Position numbers and translations under genes: made by a program
Assembly (NCBI RefSeq): GCF_000808535.1
Contig: NZ_JWLV01000034.1
Coordinates: 62,001-126,000 of the forward strand
Source of the DNA: Vibrio sinaloensis
GTDB taxonomy: Bacteria; Pseudomonadota; Gammaproteobacteria; Enterobacterales; Vibrionaceae
Direction of reading: 5' to 3'
Length of the DNA stretch: 64,000 nt
Notes under the pieces: generated by a model
What the model was told of the DNA's origin: nothing
The model's database searches: none
The model's input: only the letters and a program-made list of their open reading frames with translations
Shown here: positions 9,203 through 18,673 of the stretch, piece after piece
Position numbering within the stretch: position 1 is the first letter of the stretch
How the letters are laid out: every line of letters begins with the position of its first letter

Positions 9203-9318
9203 CTCTTGCTCTGATTAAACCCTCGCCAGAACCGCTCTGATTTCTTCGATACCGTTGCCTTGCTCGCGTCGCAGTGGTCTAATACTCAAGTGATTTTCAA
9301 CCACTTGGTAAATAGATA

Positions 9319-10743
9319 ATGCAACATGAGCATCAACCTACGTTTTTCTTTTTCGACTATGAAACGTGGGGAACCAGCCCTGCAAAGGATCGTCCTTGCC
9401 AATTTGCAGGTGTGCGTACCGATATGGATTTCAACATCATTGGTGAGCCTCTGGTTATCTATTGTCAACCACCGACAGATTACTTACCCGCACCAGAAGC
9501 GGCATTAATTACCGGTATCACTCCTCAAACTGCCGTTGCCAAAGGATTGTCTGAGCCAGAGTTCATCGCCAAGATCCATGAGCAGCTTGCCACACCAAAC
9601 ACCATTAACCTGGGTTACAACAGCATTCGATTCGACGATGAAGTGACTCGCTATACGTGTTATCGCAATTTCATCGACCCCTACGCTTGGAGCTGGCAAA
9701 ACGGCAACTCTCGCTGGGATCTTCTCGACGTGATGCGCGCTTGTTATGCACTACGCCCAGAAGGAGTTGAGTGGCCAGAAAATGACGAAGGGTTTATCAG
9801 CTTTAAGCTAGAGCACCTGTCTAAAGCCAACGGGATTGAACACGAAAATGCCCACGATGCGATGGCCGACGTGATTGCTACTATTGAAATGGCGAAGAAG
9901 ATCAAAGCTGCGCAACCTAAGCTGTTTGATTATTTCCTCAGTATGCGCCACAAACGCAAGCTCAACGATCTGATTGATATTGTTAACATGACGCCATTAA
10001 TGCATGTCTCGGGCATGTTGGGTCGAGAGTGTAATTACACCAGTTGGATGGTTCCGGTGGCTTGGCATCCAACCAACCAAAATGCGGTGATCATGGTCGA
10101 TTTGGCCAAAGACCCACAACCCCTGTTCGATTTGGACGTAGAACAGCTCAATGAACGCCTTTACACCAAACACTCAGAACTGGCAGACGATGAACTTCCG
10201 GTCCCGGTAAAACTGGTCCACCTTAATAAGTGTCCGATACTTGCGCCTGCGAAAACCTTAACCGCAGAAAACGCCGCGAATATTGGTATCAACCGAGAAC
10301 AATGCCTTGAGAACTTGGCACGTCTGCGTCAAACCCCTGAAATACGCGAAAAGCTGATTGGCTTATACAGCATCGACCGGGAATACGCGAAAGATAACGA
10401 TGTCGATAGCATGCTTTATGACGGATTCTTTTCTCCGGCGGATAAAGCCTCGATGGACATTATTCGCCAAACCGATCCAAATAACTTGGCGGCGCTTGAC
10501 ATCTCGTTTAATGATGACCGAATTGCACCGCTGCTATTTCGCTACCGAGCACGCAACTTCCCTGCCACTTTAGATGAGTCAGAACAGCAACGCTGGGCAA
10601 ATCATTGCCGAGACTACTTCGAAAGTCGTATTGAAGACTATATGCTCAATTTGGAAAACTTAGTTCACGAACATGAAAGTGATGAAAAGAAGCTAGCTAT
10701 TTTAAAATCCGTTTATCAATACGTACAAAAGCTAGTATCTTAG
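9319..10743 (+). CDS. sbcB: exodeoxyribonuclease I
   Basis: ExoI degrades single-stranded DNA 3' to 5' and acts in mismatch repair and recombination. The 474-aa protein has the DEDD exonuclease Exo I motif F-F-D-Y-E-T-W-G (12-19), Exo II in N-L-G-Y-N-S-I-R-F-D-D, and Exo III with H-E-N-A-H-D-A-M-A-D. The SH3-like and C-terminal helical domains follow. Length matches E. coli SbcB (475 aa). It stands alone with a terminator after it. Confidence 0.96.
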   Translation: MQHEHQPTFFFFDYETWGTSPAKDRPCQFAGVRTDMDFNIIGEPLVIYCQPPTDYLPAPEAALITGITPQTAVAKGLSEPEFIAKIHEQLATPNTINLGYNSIRFDDEVTRYTCYRNFIDPYAWSWQNGNSRWDLLDVMRACYALRPEGVEWPENDEGFISFKLEHLSKANGIEHENAHDAMADVIATIEMAKKIKAAQPKLFDYFLSMRHKRKLNDLIDIVNMTPLMHVSGMLGRECNYTSWMVPVAWHPTNQNAVIMVDLAKDPQPLFDLDVEQLNERLYTKHSELADDELPVPVKLVHLNKCPILAPAKTLTAENAANIGINREQCLENLARLRQTPEIREKLIGLYSIDREYAKDNDVDSMLYDGFFSPADKASMDIIRQTDPNNLAALDISFNDDRIAPLLFRYRARNFPATLDESEQQRWANHCRDYFESRIEDYMLNLENLVHEHESDEKKLAILKSVYQYVQKLVS

Positions 10744-10819
10744 ATACCAGAACGCCTGCACCCTAACAGATGCCTCAGCCACATACACAATAATTACCAG
10801 TCATGAGGCACTGACACCC

Positions 10820-10852
10820 AACCAACATGGGTTTACACCGTGTTGGTTTTTT
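10820..10852 (+). terminator. rho-independent terminator after sbcB
   Basis: AACCAACA/TGTTGGTT stem (10820-10827 and 10841-10848) with a 13-nt loop, running into a T tract. Confidence 0.65.
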
Positions 10853-10898
10853 ACGTTGCGTTTTTGCAACGCATGATAATTTCGGACGATAACAACTT

Positions 10899-11264
10899 AT
10901 GGCAAAAACAGTGCTGAAATACGTTGTGTCAATGGGGCTGATTTTCCTCTGCCTCATCGCGGGCATCAACATTCAACATCTTCTCAATATTTCCATTCCT
11001 GGCAGCATCATCGGCATGCTGATTCTCTTTGGATTGCTTGCAAGTGGACTTGTTCCAGTCGACTGGGTACGCCCAAGCGCAAGTTTATTTATTCGCTATA
11101 TGGTGCTGCTGTTTGTGCCCATCAGTGTTGGGTTGATGGAGCATTTCGATATGTTACTCGCCAATGCTCTGCCTATTCTCGCCAGCGCGGTAGGGGGGAC
11201 GTTCATTGTTCTTGTATTGCTTGGGCTTATGCTTGATCGAATGCTAAAAGGAGGACAAAAGTAA
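10899..11264 (+). CDS. lrgA: LrgA/CidA-family holin-like membrane protein
   Basis: Small inner-membrane protein (121 aa, four predicted helices). Family members act with LrgB in murein hydrolase control and, in several bacteria, pyruvate or fermentation-product transport. The stretch [12 protein letters not shown], followed by a short loop with V-D-W-V-R, is the family core. AAAGGAGG precedes the partner gene, whose ATG overlaps this stop by one base, so the two are translated as a pair. Confidence 0.85.
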   Translation: MAKTVLKYVVSMGLIFLCLIAGINIQHLLNISIPGSIIGMLILFGLLASGLVPVDWVRPSASLFIRYMVLLFVPISVGLMEHFDMLLANALPILASAVGGTFIVLVLLGLMLDRMLKGGQK

Positions 11265-11941
11265 TGTGGCTACTCGTTACCCTTGTTGTCTTTTTCGCTG
11301 CTCGCTGGTTGTGTCAAAAAATCAAAAGCCCATTTATGAACCCGCTTTTGATCAGCTTAGCTGTACTCATTCCACTTCTGACCTATCTGAAGATTCCGTT
11401 TGAGACATATTATGCTGACAACCAGTGGATTAACTATCTGCTTCAACCCGCTGTCGTCGCACTGGCTTACCCTCTGTATGAGCAATTGCCGCAGATCCGA
11501 GCAAACTGGCGAATCATCATGCTTGCCTGCGGTGTAGGTAGCGTGATGTCGATGCTCACTGCCAGTATGATTGCCGTCTACATGCAAGCCGACATCACAC
11601 TGATCGCAAGCCTACTTGGTAAATCCGTCACCACGCCTATCGCGATGGAAGTCTCTAGCCACCTAGGCGGAGAGCCGGCAATTGCCGCGATCTTAGTCCT
11701 AATCGTCGGTCTGTTTGGCGCGATTGTGGCGTACCCTGTCTACAACTTGCTTAACATTACTCACCCTATTGCCAAAGGGCTTACCATGGGAACGGTATCC
11801 CACGCGCTGGGAACCGCAACCTGCGCTGAAAAAGATGGTCAAGACGCTGCATTTAGCTCTCTCGCCTTAGTGGTTTGTGGTGTGATTACTTCTATCCTTG
11901 CCCCTTCTTTCTTCGCATTTGCCGTTTGGCTTGCTGCCTAA
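11264..11941 (+). CDS. lrgB: LrgB/CidB-family membrane protein
   Basis: Partner of the preceding holin-like protein (225 aa, about seven predicted helices). Family landmarks are K-S-V-T-T-P-I-A-M-E-V-S and S-H-A-L-G-T-A-T-C-A-E, both near the substrate path in LrgB proteins. Strong AAAGGAGG ribosome site inside the end of lrgA. Physiological role in Vibrio is not settled; an exporter of fermentation products or a cell-lysis regulator are the main ideas for the family. Confidence 0.87.
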   Translation: MWLLVTLVVFFAARWLCQKIKSPFMNPLLISLAVLIPLLTYLKIPFETYYADNQWINYLLQPAVVALAYPLYEQLPQIRANWRIIMLACGVGSVMSMLTASMIAVYMQADITLIASLLGKSVTTPIAMEVSSHLGGEPAIAAILVLIVGLFGAIVAYPVYNLLNITHPIAKGLTMGTVSHALGTATCAEKDGQDAAFSSLALVVCGVITSILAPSFFAFAVWLAA

Positions 11942-11959
11942 CTCACTTTTGCGACGTTT

Positions 11960-11987
11960 GGTCGAGCTGTTCAGTCGCAGCTCGACC
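11960..11987 (+). terminator. hairpin after lrgB
   Basis: Perfect 10-bp stem GGTCGAGCTG/CAGCTCGACC with an 8-nt loop, 18 nt after the stop. The downstream tract is pyrimidine-rich but not a pure T run. Confidence 0.5.
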
Positions 11988-12072
11988 GACCTCACTTCTC
12001 TCCCTTATGTAATCGATTCCATGTGTGACCTCACTCTAATTATGTAAACAATAAATTCGTTGCACGGATTAA

Positions 12073-12088
12073 TGTGATTTAAATCTCA
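12073..12088. promoter_or_regulatory. CRP-like site upstream of cdd
   Basis: TGTGA-N6-TCTCA matches the CRP core except for one base in the right half. It lies about 110 nt before the cdd start. Enterobacterial cdd is controlled by CRP and CytR, so the position is sensible; the CytR part was not identified. Confidence 0.45.
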
Positions 12089-12196
12089 GTAATGTTTTAC
12101 TCTTCGCATAAAATGAAATACCAGTATCAAGGCATGTCTGTACTGTAAAGACGCCCGTGCCAAAGATATCAATTAACGTATACACAAGGATTCACC

Positions 12197-13084
12197 ATGA
12201 GAAGCCGCATTGAAAAAGCGCTATCTGATGCGCCAAGCCAAATCGCAGAATACCTATCACCCATTCTGTTAGCTGATGACTTTGACGCAACGCTTTCCCC
12301 TCAGCAATTTTCAGAGCTTCTGTCCATTTCAGGGCTAGAAGATGACGAACTTCGCGTCGCGCTGCTTCCTTTTGCTGCCGCTTATTCCTATGCACCTATC
12401 TCAAATTTTTATGTAGGCGCGATCGTACGCGGTTTGTCAGGACGCTTATACTTTGGCGCGAACGTCGAAATCCTCGGCGCACAACTCGGCCAAACCGTTC
12501 ACGCAGAGCAGTCAGCCATTAGCCACGCATGGATGAAAGGCGAACAAGGTATTTCAGACATTACGATTAACTTTAGCCCTTGTGGCCACTGTCGTCAGTT
12601 TATGAATGAATTGACCACCGCAGATAAGTTAGTGGTGCAGCTACCACAGCGTGATGAAATGACCTTGCAAGAGTATCTACCGGAGTCGTTTGGCCCTTCC
12701 GATCTTGGTATCGAGTCTGGGCTCATGTCTAGCGTTGACCATGGCAAGCATACGAATGAAACCGATGAAATGGTTAACAAAGCCGTCGAGGCACTTAACC
12801 GCAGCCACGCCCCTTACACTAAGAACTTAAGTGGCGTGTGTCTTAAACTCGATAGCGGTGAAGTTTACTTAGGTGCATACGCTGAAAATGCGGCGTTTAA
12901 CCCAAGCTTACCACCACTGCAAGTGGCGATGATTCAGCTACTACTAGATGGTAAGTCTTTACAAAATATTGAGTCTGCGGCACTGGCGGAAATGGCCGAT
13001 GGTACCATCAGTCACCTTGCGGATACACAGGCAACACTGGAAGCAATCAATCCCGATATTCCGGTCGCCTACTTAGCGATATAA
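12197..13084 (+). CDS. cdd: cytidine deaminase
   Basis: Deaminates cytidine and deoxycytidine to uridine forms in pyrimidine salvage. The 295-aa form is the two-domain dimeric type of E. coli. The N-terminal catalytic domain carries V-H-A-E-Q-S (proton-shuttling glutamate and zinc-binding histidine) and S-P-C-G-H-C-R-Q-F (two zinc cysteines). The C-terminal half is the broken repeat that lacks zinc ligands. Start ATG 12197 is preceded by ACAAGGA. A symmetric terminator separates it from the converging HD-GYP gene. Confidence 0.95.
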   Translation: MRSRIEKALSDAPSQIAEYLSPILLADDFDATLSPQQFSELLSISGLEDDELRVALLPFAAAYSYAPISNFYVGAIVRGLSGRLYFGANVEILGAQLGQTVHAEQSAISHAWMKGEQGISDITINFSPCGHCRQFMNELTTADKLVVQLPQRDEMTLQEYLPESFGPSDLGIESGLMSSVDHGKHTNETDEMVNKAVEALNRSHAPYTKNLSGVCLKLDSGEVYLGAYAENAAFNPSLPPLQVAMIQLLLDGKSLQNIESAALAEMADGTISHLADTQATLEAINPDIPVAYLAI

Positions 13085-13089
13085 AATAC

Positions 13090-13114
13090 AAAAGGCGCTC
13101 AATGAGCGCCTTTT
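13090..13114. terminator. bidirectional terminator between cdd and the HD-GYP gene
   Basis: GGCGCTC/GAGCGCC stem with a 3-nt loop, flanked by AAAA on the left and TTTT on the right, so it can serve both converging genes. Confidence 0.75.
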
Positions 13115-13133
13115 GTTTCACTTTGCCACTTAC

Positions 13134-14339
13134 CTAAACGTCGAAGAACGGTGTCGGATCCACTTCTAAGCCGCTTGGGGCAATCGCTCGTTCGATGGTT
13201 ACTTTACTGTGTTTTACATCAACGTATGACACGTCAATGAAACGCTTGTACTTTCGAGAGTAGAAACACTTCACCTCAGGTTTAAGTGGTTCCGCCGCAT
13301 TGGAAGTCCATACGATGCCGACCCGACCATCACTCAGTTCAACCAAAGCACCAACTGGGTATACACCAATACAGTTGATGAACTTATAGACCAAGTCTCG
13401 GTCTAGGTGAAATGGTGTCAGGCTAAGCAAAATCTTAAACGCCTCTGCGGAGCTCATCCCCTTTTTGTAACAGCGATCCGCGGTTAGAGCGTCATATATA
13501 TCAACAATACAGCTCATACGCCCATGAGTTGGCATCTGCTCAGCAGTCAAACCTCTTGGGTACCCTGTCCCATCTAATTTCTCGTGGTGCATTAAGCATA
13601 CGTCACGAGCAATATCGCTCAGCCCAGTAACGGTACTGATGATTTCTCCCGCATAAACCTGATGCAGCTTCATGTGCTCAAACTCTTCTGGCGTTAAGCG
13701 TGCGGGTTTATGGAGCACTTTGTCGTCGACTTTGATTTTGCCAACATCATGGATAATGCCACCGATCGCCATCTGTTTTAACGTCTCTTTGGGTAAGTTT
13801 AGATGCTTACCGAATGAGACCAATAAGGTCGCAACGTTGACCGAGTGTTCCAGCAGGTACTCATCTTTACTTCTTAACGCAGAAACGCAGTGAAGCGCAT
13901 CAGAATCGATCAGCACGGACTCAATCAAATCATCTGCCCAGCCATCTAGCTCATCTACATGAATAGACTTGCCTTCAAACGTCTGATTAAGAATTTTTTG
14001 CGCTAGACCTTTCGCTTCGCGGATAATCTTTGAGGCTTTTTTCTGTTGGGAAAAGCGGCTCATTTTCTTACGTTTTGTCGGTGCGGGGGGCGCGCCTTCT
14101 GGCTCCACCTCTGGCTGCTCGCTTACTGGTTTAAATACACTGCCCTTTACCGACAGACTTTGATCTACCCAAGCATACTTAACGCCATTTTTCACCAATT
14201 GACGAATTGCTTGTTGAGTAGGTACTCGCCCTGCATTAGCAAGGTTGACGCGTTTGCTGTCTTCTATGGCGGTAACAAACATGCCCACCGTCAGCGTATC
14301 AATCGGTATCTTGATGGATTGTTTTGGGTCGTACTGCAT
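13134..14339 (-). CDS. HD-GYP cyclic-di-GMP phosphodiesterase (DUF3391 + HD-GYP)
   Basis: Predicted to hydrolyse c-di-GMP. The 401-aa soluble protein starts with a DUF3391-type region (about 5-130: I-P-I-D-T-L-T-V-G-M-F-V). The HD-GYP domain covers about 160-340: metal ligands are in I-I-H-D-V-G-K-I, and the signature H-H-E-K-L-D-G-T-G-Y-P-R-G-L is intact. No receiver domain or membrane segment is seen. A C-terminal extension of about 60 residues ends the protein. It is monocistronic, transcribed toward cdd, and faces purT across 369 nt. Confidence 0.9.
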   Translation of the reverse strand: MQYDPKQSIKIPIDTLTVGMFVTAIEDSKRVNLANAGRVPTQQAIRQLVKNGVKYAWVDQSLSVKGSVFKPVSEQPEVEPEGAPPAPTKRKKMSRFSQQKKASKIIREAKGLAQKILNQTFEGKSIHVDELDGWADDLIESVLIDSDALHCVSALRSKDEYLLEHSVNVATLLVSFGKHLNLPKETLKQMAIGGIIHDVGKIKVDDKVLHKPARLTPEEFEHMKLHQVYAGEIISTVTGLSDIARDVCLMHHEKLDGTGYPRGLTAEQMPTHGRMSCIVDIYDALTADRCYKKGMSSAEAFKILLSLTPFHLDRDLVYKFINCIGVYPVGALVELSDGRVGIVWTSNAAEPLKPEVKCFYSRKYKRFIDVSYVDVKHSKVTIERAIAPSGLEVDPTPFFDV

Positions 14340-14708
14340 CTGTTCTTTTTATATCCCGAGCATTTGTTTTTATCACCTTTACGTCTGGGGAAAACTTGAA
14401 ACAAGATTTCGACGAAATTTCAGTGAGTTGGCGCTCTGTTGACTTATAATTCACACGGCTTCTATATTGATATCATTATAATCGCAATCGAAACAATTTC
14501 CTCATCTCAATCGACATAAACTACAAGACAATCAATAATATTAAGTAATTATTAGTTACAAATCATACTATTGCGCGGCATTTTAAAACCAATTTACAGT
14601 ACATGCACCCATTATCTTATGCGCAGCCAACGCAAACGTTTGCTTTTTGGTTCGAGATACGTATGATCGCCTACAATTTCATTCTCCTCTGAATAATAAG
14701 GGTTATCT
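14340..14708. other. intergenic region HD-GYP / purT
   Basis: 369-nt AT-rich gap between divergent genes. Apart from the PurR box listed separately, I see no gene or repeat. Promoters for both genes must lie here. Confidence 0.5.
14630..14645. promoter_or_regulatory. PurR operator upstream of purT
   Basis: ACGCAAACGTTTGCTT is a full match to the enterobacterial PurR consensus (ACGCAAACGTTTGCNT), 63 nt before the purT ATG. It implies repression of purT when hypoxanthine or guanine is plentiful. Confidence 0.9.
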
Positions 14709-15884
14709 ATGTTTGGTACGGCTACACGTCAAAACGCAACACGCGTTCTACTGCTTGGGTCTGGTGAACTTGGAAAAGAGGTCGCAATCGAGTGCCAACG
14801 CCTCGGGCTCGAAGTGATTGCCTGTGATCGCTACGAAAATGCACCGGCAATGCAAGTCGCTCATCGCAGCTACACCTTGGATATGCTTGATGGAGAGGCT
14901 CTCGAGGCGATCATCGAAAAAGAACAACCGGATTTCGTTGTGCCTGAAATCGAAGCTATCGCAACCGATAAGTTAGTCGAGCTTGAAGCGAAAGGACTTA
15001 ATGTTGTCCCAACTGCGAACGCGACGAAACTTACCATGAACCGTGAAGGAATCCGCCGTTTAGCCGCAGAGGAACTGGAGCTGACAACCTCTCCTTACCG
15101 ATTTGCTGACAACTACCAAGACTTTACTGCCGCCATCGAAGCCGTGGGTATTCCATGCGTGTGCAAACCTGTAATGAGCTCGTCAGGCAAAGGGCAAAGC
15201 GTGATTAAGTCTGCTGATGATGTCCAAAAGGCATGGGATTACGCTCAAGAAGGTGGTCGAACGGGGGCTGGGCGCGTAATCGTTGAAGGCTTTATCGATT
15301 TCGATTATGAAATTACGCTACTTACTGTGCGCGCGGTTGACGGTGTACACTTCTGCGCTCCGATTGGTCACCGCCAAGAAGATGGTGACTACCGCGAATC
15401 GTGGCAGCCACAAACAATGTCAGATGCAGCTCTGGCCGCCGCTCAAGACGCCGCAGGAAAAGTGGTCAACGCATTGGGCGGCTATGGCATTTTTGGTGTA
15501 GAACTTTTCATTAAGGGGGACACCGTTATTTTCAATGAAGTCTCCCCTCGCCCACACGACACAGGTCTCGTCACCTTGATGTCGCAAGACAGCTCTGAAT
15601 TCGCGCTGCATGTGCGCGCCTTTACAGGTATGCCAATTGCTGGCATTACACAATTTGGCCCAGCAGCATCCGCGGTGGTTCTTGGCCAAGGCACGTCACA
15701 AAACATCCGTTTTGAAGGTTTAGAGCAAGCGCTCGCAGCACCTCAAACCCAAGTTCGCCTTTTTGGTAAGCCAGATATTGATGGACGCCGCCGCTTAGGT
15801 GTCGCAATTACTCGTCGTGACTCCATTGAGCAAGCAATCGAAGATGCCGTCACTAGCGCTGCACAAGTAAAAGTGATTTACTAA
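14709..15884 (+). CDS. purT: formate-dependent GAR transformylase (phosphoribosylglycinamide formyltransferase 2)
   Basis: ATP-dependent enzyme that uses formate to formylate GAR in purine synthesis, independent of folate. The 391-aa protein has the ATP-grasp layout: a Rossmann-like N-terminus with [12 protein letters not shown] (15-26), central ATP-binding loop [11 protein letters not shown], and metal-binding [10 protein letters not shown] near residue 280. Length equals E. coli PurT (392 aa). Controlled by the perfect PurR box upstream; a strong terminator follows. Confidence 0.96.
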   Translation: MFGTATRQNATRVLLLGSGELGKEVAIECQRLGLEVIACDRYENAPAMQVAHRSYTLDMLDGEALEAIIEKEQPDFVVPEIEAIATDKLVELEAKGLNVVPTANATKLTMNREGIRRLAAEELELTTSPYRFADNYQDFTAAIEAVGIPCVCKPVMSSSGKGQSVIKSADDVQKAWDYAQEGGRTGAGRVIVEGFIDFDYEITLLTVRAVDGVHFCAPIGHRQEDGDYRESWQPQTMSDAALAAAQDAAGKVVNALGGYGIFGVELFIKGDTVIFNEVSPRPHDTGLVTLMSQDSSEFALHVRAFTGMPIAGITQFGPAASAVVLGQGTSQNIRFEGLEQALAAPQTQVRLFGKPDIDGRRRLGVAITRRDSIEQAIEDAVTSAAQVKVIY

Positions 15885-15892
15885 TCGCGATC

Positions 15893-15926
15893 GAAAAGAG
15901 CGTTTGGTTTCCCAAACGCTCTTTTC
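15893..15926. terminator. terminator between purT and tpm
   Basis: 15-bp stem (15893-15907 / 15912-15926) with loop TTTC. The A-rich and T-rich stem ends let it work for both converging genes. Confidence 0.8.
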
Positions 15927-15928
15927 AT

Positions 15929-16576
15929 TTAAGACTCTATCAAATACACCACTTCGGTCATTCGTGCCCCTTCAATTTTTGCAAGTTTCGGTGGCATGTC
16001 CGCCTCATCATTACGATGCAACTGGGTAATTTTGTAGCCTGCATACAAGCTTCTTACTTCTTGCTCCGGTACCGAAAACGGAGGCCCCGCCATCAGCGAT
16101 TGATCGTACTCAAGCGTCACCAACAGCATTCTTCCACCCGGTTTTAACAGTGATTTAATGCGCTCAGCGTACTCGCCACGCATGTCTTGCGGTAATGCGA
16201 CAAGAGAGGCGCGATCATAAACGATATCAACTGGCTGAATTGGCGCGGTGAAAAAATCTCCCACATAGATCGAGAGCTCATCAAACTGAAACAGCTCGTG
16301 TTGACCATTAACTGGCATCACCATTGGTGTATAGAAGTGTTCAGCAAAAAAAGCGCGTACCGCAATATTGCTTAGCTCAACACCTTGTACGTCGGCGTGT
16401 TTTGTCGCGAGCCAAACAAGATCTTCCGACTTACCACACAAGGGAACAAACACTTTTGAGTCATGCGTTGGGTTGGTATGCTTCCAATACTCGATAAGCA
16501 GCGGGTTAACATCTTCTAGGTGGAATCCAATTTGATTGGCCGCCCACTTAGAATGCCAAAATTCTGGGTCTTTCAT
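15929..16576 (-). CDS. tpm: thiopurine S-methyltransferase
   Basis: SAM-dependent methyltransferase (215 aa) that in bacteria also methylates selenium and tellurium oxyanions. Hallmarks are the N-terminal F-W-H-S-K-W segment with N-Q-I-G-F-H, the SAM loop [12 protein letters not shown], and [14 protein letters not shown]. Length is typical for TPMT-family bacterial enzymes (about 215-220 aa). Its stop abuts the purT terminator. Confidence 0.93.
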   Translation of the reverse strand: MKDPEFWHSKWAANQIGFHLEDVNPLLIEYWKHTNPTHDSKVFVPLCGKSEDLVWLATKHADVQGVELSNIAVRAFFAEHFYTPMVMPVNGQHELFQFDELSIYVGDFFTAPIQPVDIVYDRASLVALPQDMRGEYAERIKSLLKPGGRMLLVTLEYDQSLMAGPPFSVPEQEVRSLYAGYKITQLHRNDEADMPPKLAKIEGARMTEVVYLIES

Positions 16577-16890
16577 TGTTATTCTCTGTCACTGACTTCA
16601 CTTGCGCTTAGCCTAGCGAAAGCCCTATCTATTGACAATCCGAATCTCAAATTTACGTTCAGATTAGGTTCAGCTACGCCCTTTATACTTGGTTACATCT
16701 TGGTGATGAACTTAATCCAAATTGGTCACTCCAAAGAAATGGGACAGAGTTCAAAGATTGGATAGAGAAGCAAAAATCGCTATTGGAATCGGAGCTTTAG
16801 CCCCAAGATATGAAATGTAGAATCGTAAAGCTTAGTGATTGAAACCTTTTTCGACACCTTTTTCTTAAGCGACGACTCTAAGGAGAGTGA
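16577..16890. other. intergenic region tpm / relV
   Basis: 314-nt gap between divergent genes. An 81-codon open frame (16520-16765) crosses the tpm start and has no ribosome site or recognisable domain, so I do not call it. No operator or RNA motif stood out. Confidence 0.4.
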
Positions 16891-17664
16891 ATGAGCCTAT
16901 TCCTACGTACGACGGCCCTAATGCTTTTAATGCTCAGCCGAGCGCCTGCTTTTGCTGCTGTACCACCAGCACCTGGCAGTGAGGAAAACCGTCCAGCGAA
17001 TCAAAATGAAGTCTGTTCAAAAGCATTCAAACATAATTTAAGCGGCCTTTACGGTATTAAACCGATCGCTTCTACACCACTTCAACCCTACTCAGACTTC
17101 GATATCCTTTATAGCAAAGCACATCAAGCTCAAGCTGAACTTGAAACCATCTGTAAAAGCACTGCGCTACTTACATCCACAGACGCTTATTTCGCAGGCG
17201 TAAAATCCGCTGAACGAGCAAAAGAAAAGATCGCCTATGAGCTAGACGGCCAAACTGAACGCATTACCGATTTAGCTCGCGCGACCATCGTTGCAGACGA
17301 CATTGAAAGCCTGATGTCTGCCTATGAAGTACTTAATCGTGAAACCACCATTGTTAAGGTGAAAAACCGCTTCAAAAATCCAGCGGCATCGGGTTATCGT
17401 GATTTGAATCTTCTGGTTCAGCTTCCAAAAACCAAGCTGATTGCGGAAGTTCAGGTCCATTTGAAAGCCATTGCCGATGTGAAAAGCGGTCCAGAGCATG
17501 ATCTGTATGAGAAGATTCAGAAGATAGAACGTAAAGCGGCATCCGAGCGACGTGAGTTTAGCGAGTTTGAGGTCGCACAAATCAAATCGATGCGCAGCCA
17601 ATCTAAAGCGCTTTATCAACATGCTTGGCAACCGTATCTCACCACACATCTCAGCGCTGCATAG
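16891..17664 (+). CDS. relV: small alarmone (ppGpp) synthetase, RelV type
   Basis: Predicted to make (p)ppGpp from GTP/GDP and ATP. The 257-aa protein carries one RelA/SpoT synthetase domain (about 70-240) with K-S-A-E-R-A-K-E-K (K105), D-L-A-R-A-T-I (D127, R130), F-K-N-P-A-A-S-G-Y-R-D-L-N and A-E-V-Q-V-H (E186). These appear to correspond, shifted by two, to the essential residues described for V. cholerae RelV. There is no hydrolase domain or TGS/ACT tail. The first 22 residues look like a signal peptide (hydrophobic core ending A-F-A-A), which is odd for a cytosolic enzyme. SD GGAGAG precedes ATG 16891. Confidence 0.9.
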   Translation: MSLFLRTTALMLLMLSRAPAFAAVPPAPGSEENRPANQNEVCSKAFKHNLSGLYGIKPIASTPLQPYSDFDILYSKAHQAQAELETICKSTALLTSTDAYFAGVKSAERAKEKIAYELDGQTERITDLARATIVADDIESLMSAYEVLNRETTIVKVKNRFKNPAASGYRDLNLLVQLPKTKLIAEVQVHLKAIADVKSGPEHDLYEKIQKIERKAASERREFSEFEVAQIKSMRSQSKALYQHAWQPYLTTHLSAA

Positions 17665-17674
17665 TTACTATCAA

Positions 17675-17698
17675 AAGAGCCCTCAAATGAGGGCTCTT
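17675..17698. terminator. terminator between relV and the Spo0M-like gene
   Basis: AAGAGCCCTCA/TGAGGGCTCTT hairpin, 11-bp arms around a 2-nt centre, between converging genes. The T tract is short on both sides. Confidence 0.6.
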
Positions 17699-17719
17699 AA
17701 TGTATTGCTTGATGTTCAA

Positions 17720-18463
17720 CTAGACTGAGAGCACTCGATTCACCGCCGAGCTGATTTCAGCCTCACTTGCATCTAGCGCCAGAGTGAAGGAAACGTATTG
17801 ATCGCCTCTCATGCTGAGTGAGCGGTCGACTTCTGCTAAACAGTGCATCACACGACCATCTAAAATAAACGACAGTTCGATCTCTTTCTTATTGATGAAG
17901 CCATTCTTTCGAAACTCAATCTCTTGGTAGCAGCCAGACTTCGAAGAGAAGTTGCTACCGCGTAAATGCCCTTTTTCAACATCTGCTTTCACCATCGAAA
18001 AGCCGGCTTGCTCGATTGCTGAAATCACACGGGACGCAACCGGAAGAGGCTTTACTTCAACAAAATCACGATCTTTAGGGTCAATCGCAAAATCGATATC
18101 AAGCGTGGTTTCTACCCAGACGTGACACTGATTCTTTAATGCATTAAGCGCCGTAATCGGGGTTTCATCATCCAATTTCAACTCAAATGGAACCTGCTTG
18201 TTTTCACCAGGCTGAATGGTGAAAGGCTGAACGGCTTGCAGCTTGCCTATGATGAAGTCTTGGTAGCTCACACTATCATCACTTTCCACTTTGACTTCCG
18301 TACACAGCTTTAAATTGATGGCATCAATTTGCTGCTCAACGTCACCACCTTGAATATGGACGGTACCTTTAAGGGTTTCACCTTGAAATACTGACATACT
18401 TTCTAAAACAGTATCGACTTTCGCAGCGCCAATACCCAAGGATGCTTTCAACTTACCAAACAT
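17720..18463 (-). CDS. Spo0M-family arrestin-like protein
   Basis: 247-aa cytoplasmic protein of the SpoOM (sporulation-control) family, found in many non-sporulating bacteria and predicted to adopt an arrestin-like double beta-sandwich. The N-terminus M-F-G-K-L-K-A-S-L-G-I-G-A-A-K-V-D and the G-E-T-L-K-G-T-V-H-I-Q-G-G strand are family landmarks. The biochemical role is not known; membrane stress or cell-envelope functions have been suggested. It is monocistronic and diverges from hutC. Confidence 0.85.
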   Translation of the reverse strand: MFGKLKASLGIGAAKVDTVLESMSVFQGETLKGTVHIQGGDVEQQIDAINLKLCTEVKVESDDSVSYQDFIIGKLQAVQPFTIQPGENKQVPFELKLDDETPITALNALKNQCHVWVETTLDIDFAIDPKDRDFVEVKPLPVASRVISAIEQAGFSMVKADVEKGHLRGSNFSSKSGCYQEIEFRKNGFINKKEIELSFILDGRVMHCLAEVDRSLSMRGDQYVSFTLALDASEAEISSAVNRVLSV

Positions 18464-18627
18464 CTTTTATCCTTATGATTGTCATTGTTTGCATTGATTT
18501 AACGTGGACAGCAAGAACTAAGCAAGCCCTTTATCGACTATTTTCCTGAAAACACATAGGCTTTCTCACTTTTTAATGAGGATTACCATCAAGGCTTTTG
18601 CAGCGTGACTTGCAATATCCTTTCAAA

Positions 18628-18659
18628 TGTATAACCATTTGTATAGTCAATAAGTATAC
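18628..18659. promoter_or_regulatory. candidate HutC operator half-sites upstream of hutC
   Basis: TGTATA (18628-18633), TTGTATA (18639-18645) and GTATAC (18654-18659) lie in the 40 nt before the hutC start. They resemble the TGTATATACA core seen ahead of hutI and suggest autoregulation. Confidence 0.4.
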
Positions 18660-18673
18660 GGCGATGTCATCTA

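Noticed and set aside
12031..12044. GTGACCTCAC palindrome near cdd considered as CRP site
   Set aside because: Half-sites are separated by 2 nt where CRP needs 6.
14046..14399. 117-codon plus-strand open frame across the HD-GYP start
   Set aside because: Overlaps the HD-GYP coding region on the opposite strand; no ribosome site or known domain.
16520..16765. 81-codon plus-strand frame over the tpm start
   Set aside because: No ribosome site, no domain and overlaps tpm; the only open frame in that gap but unsupported.
17272..17649. 125-codon minus-strand open frame
   Set aside because: Antisense to relV across the conserved synthetase domain.
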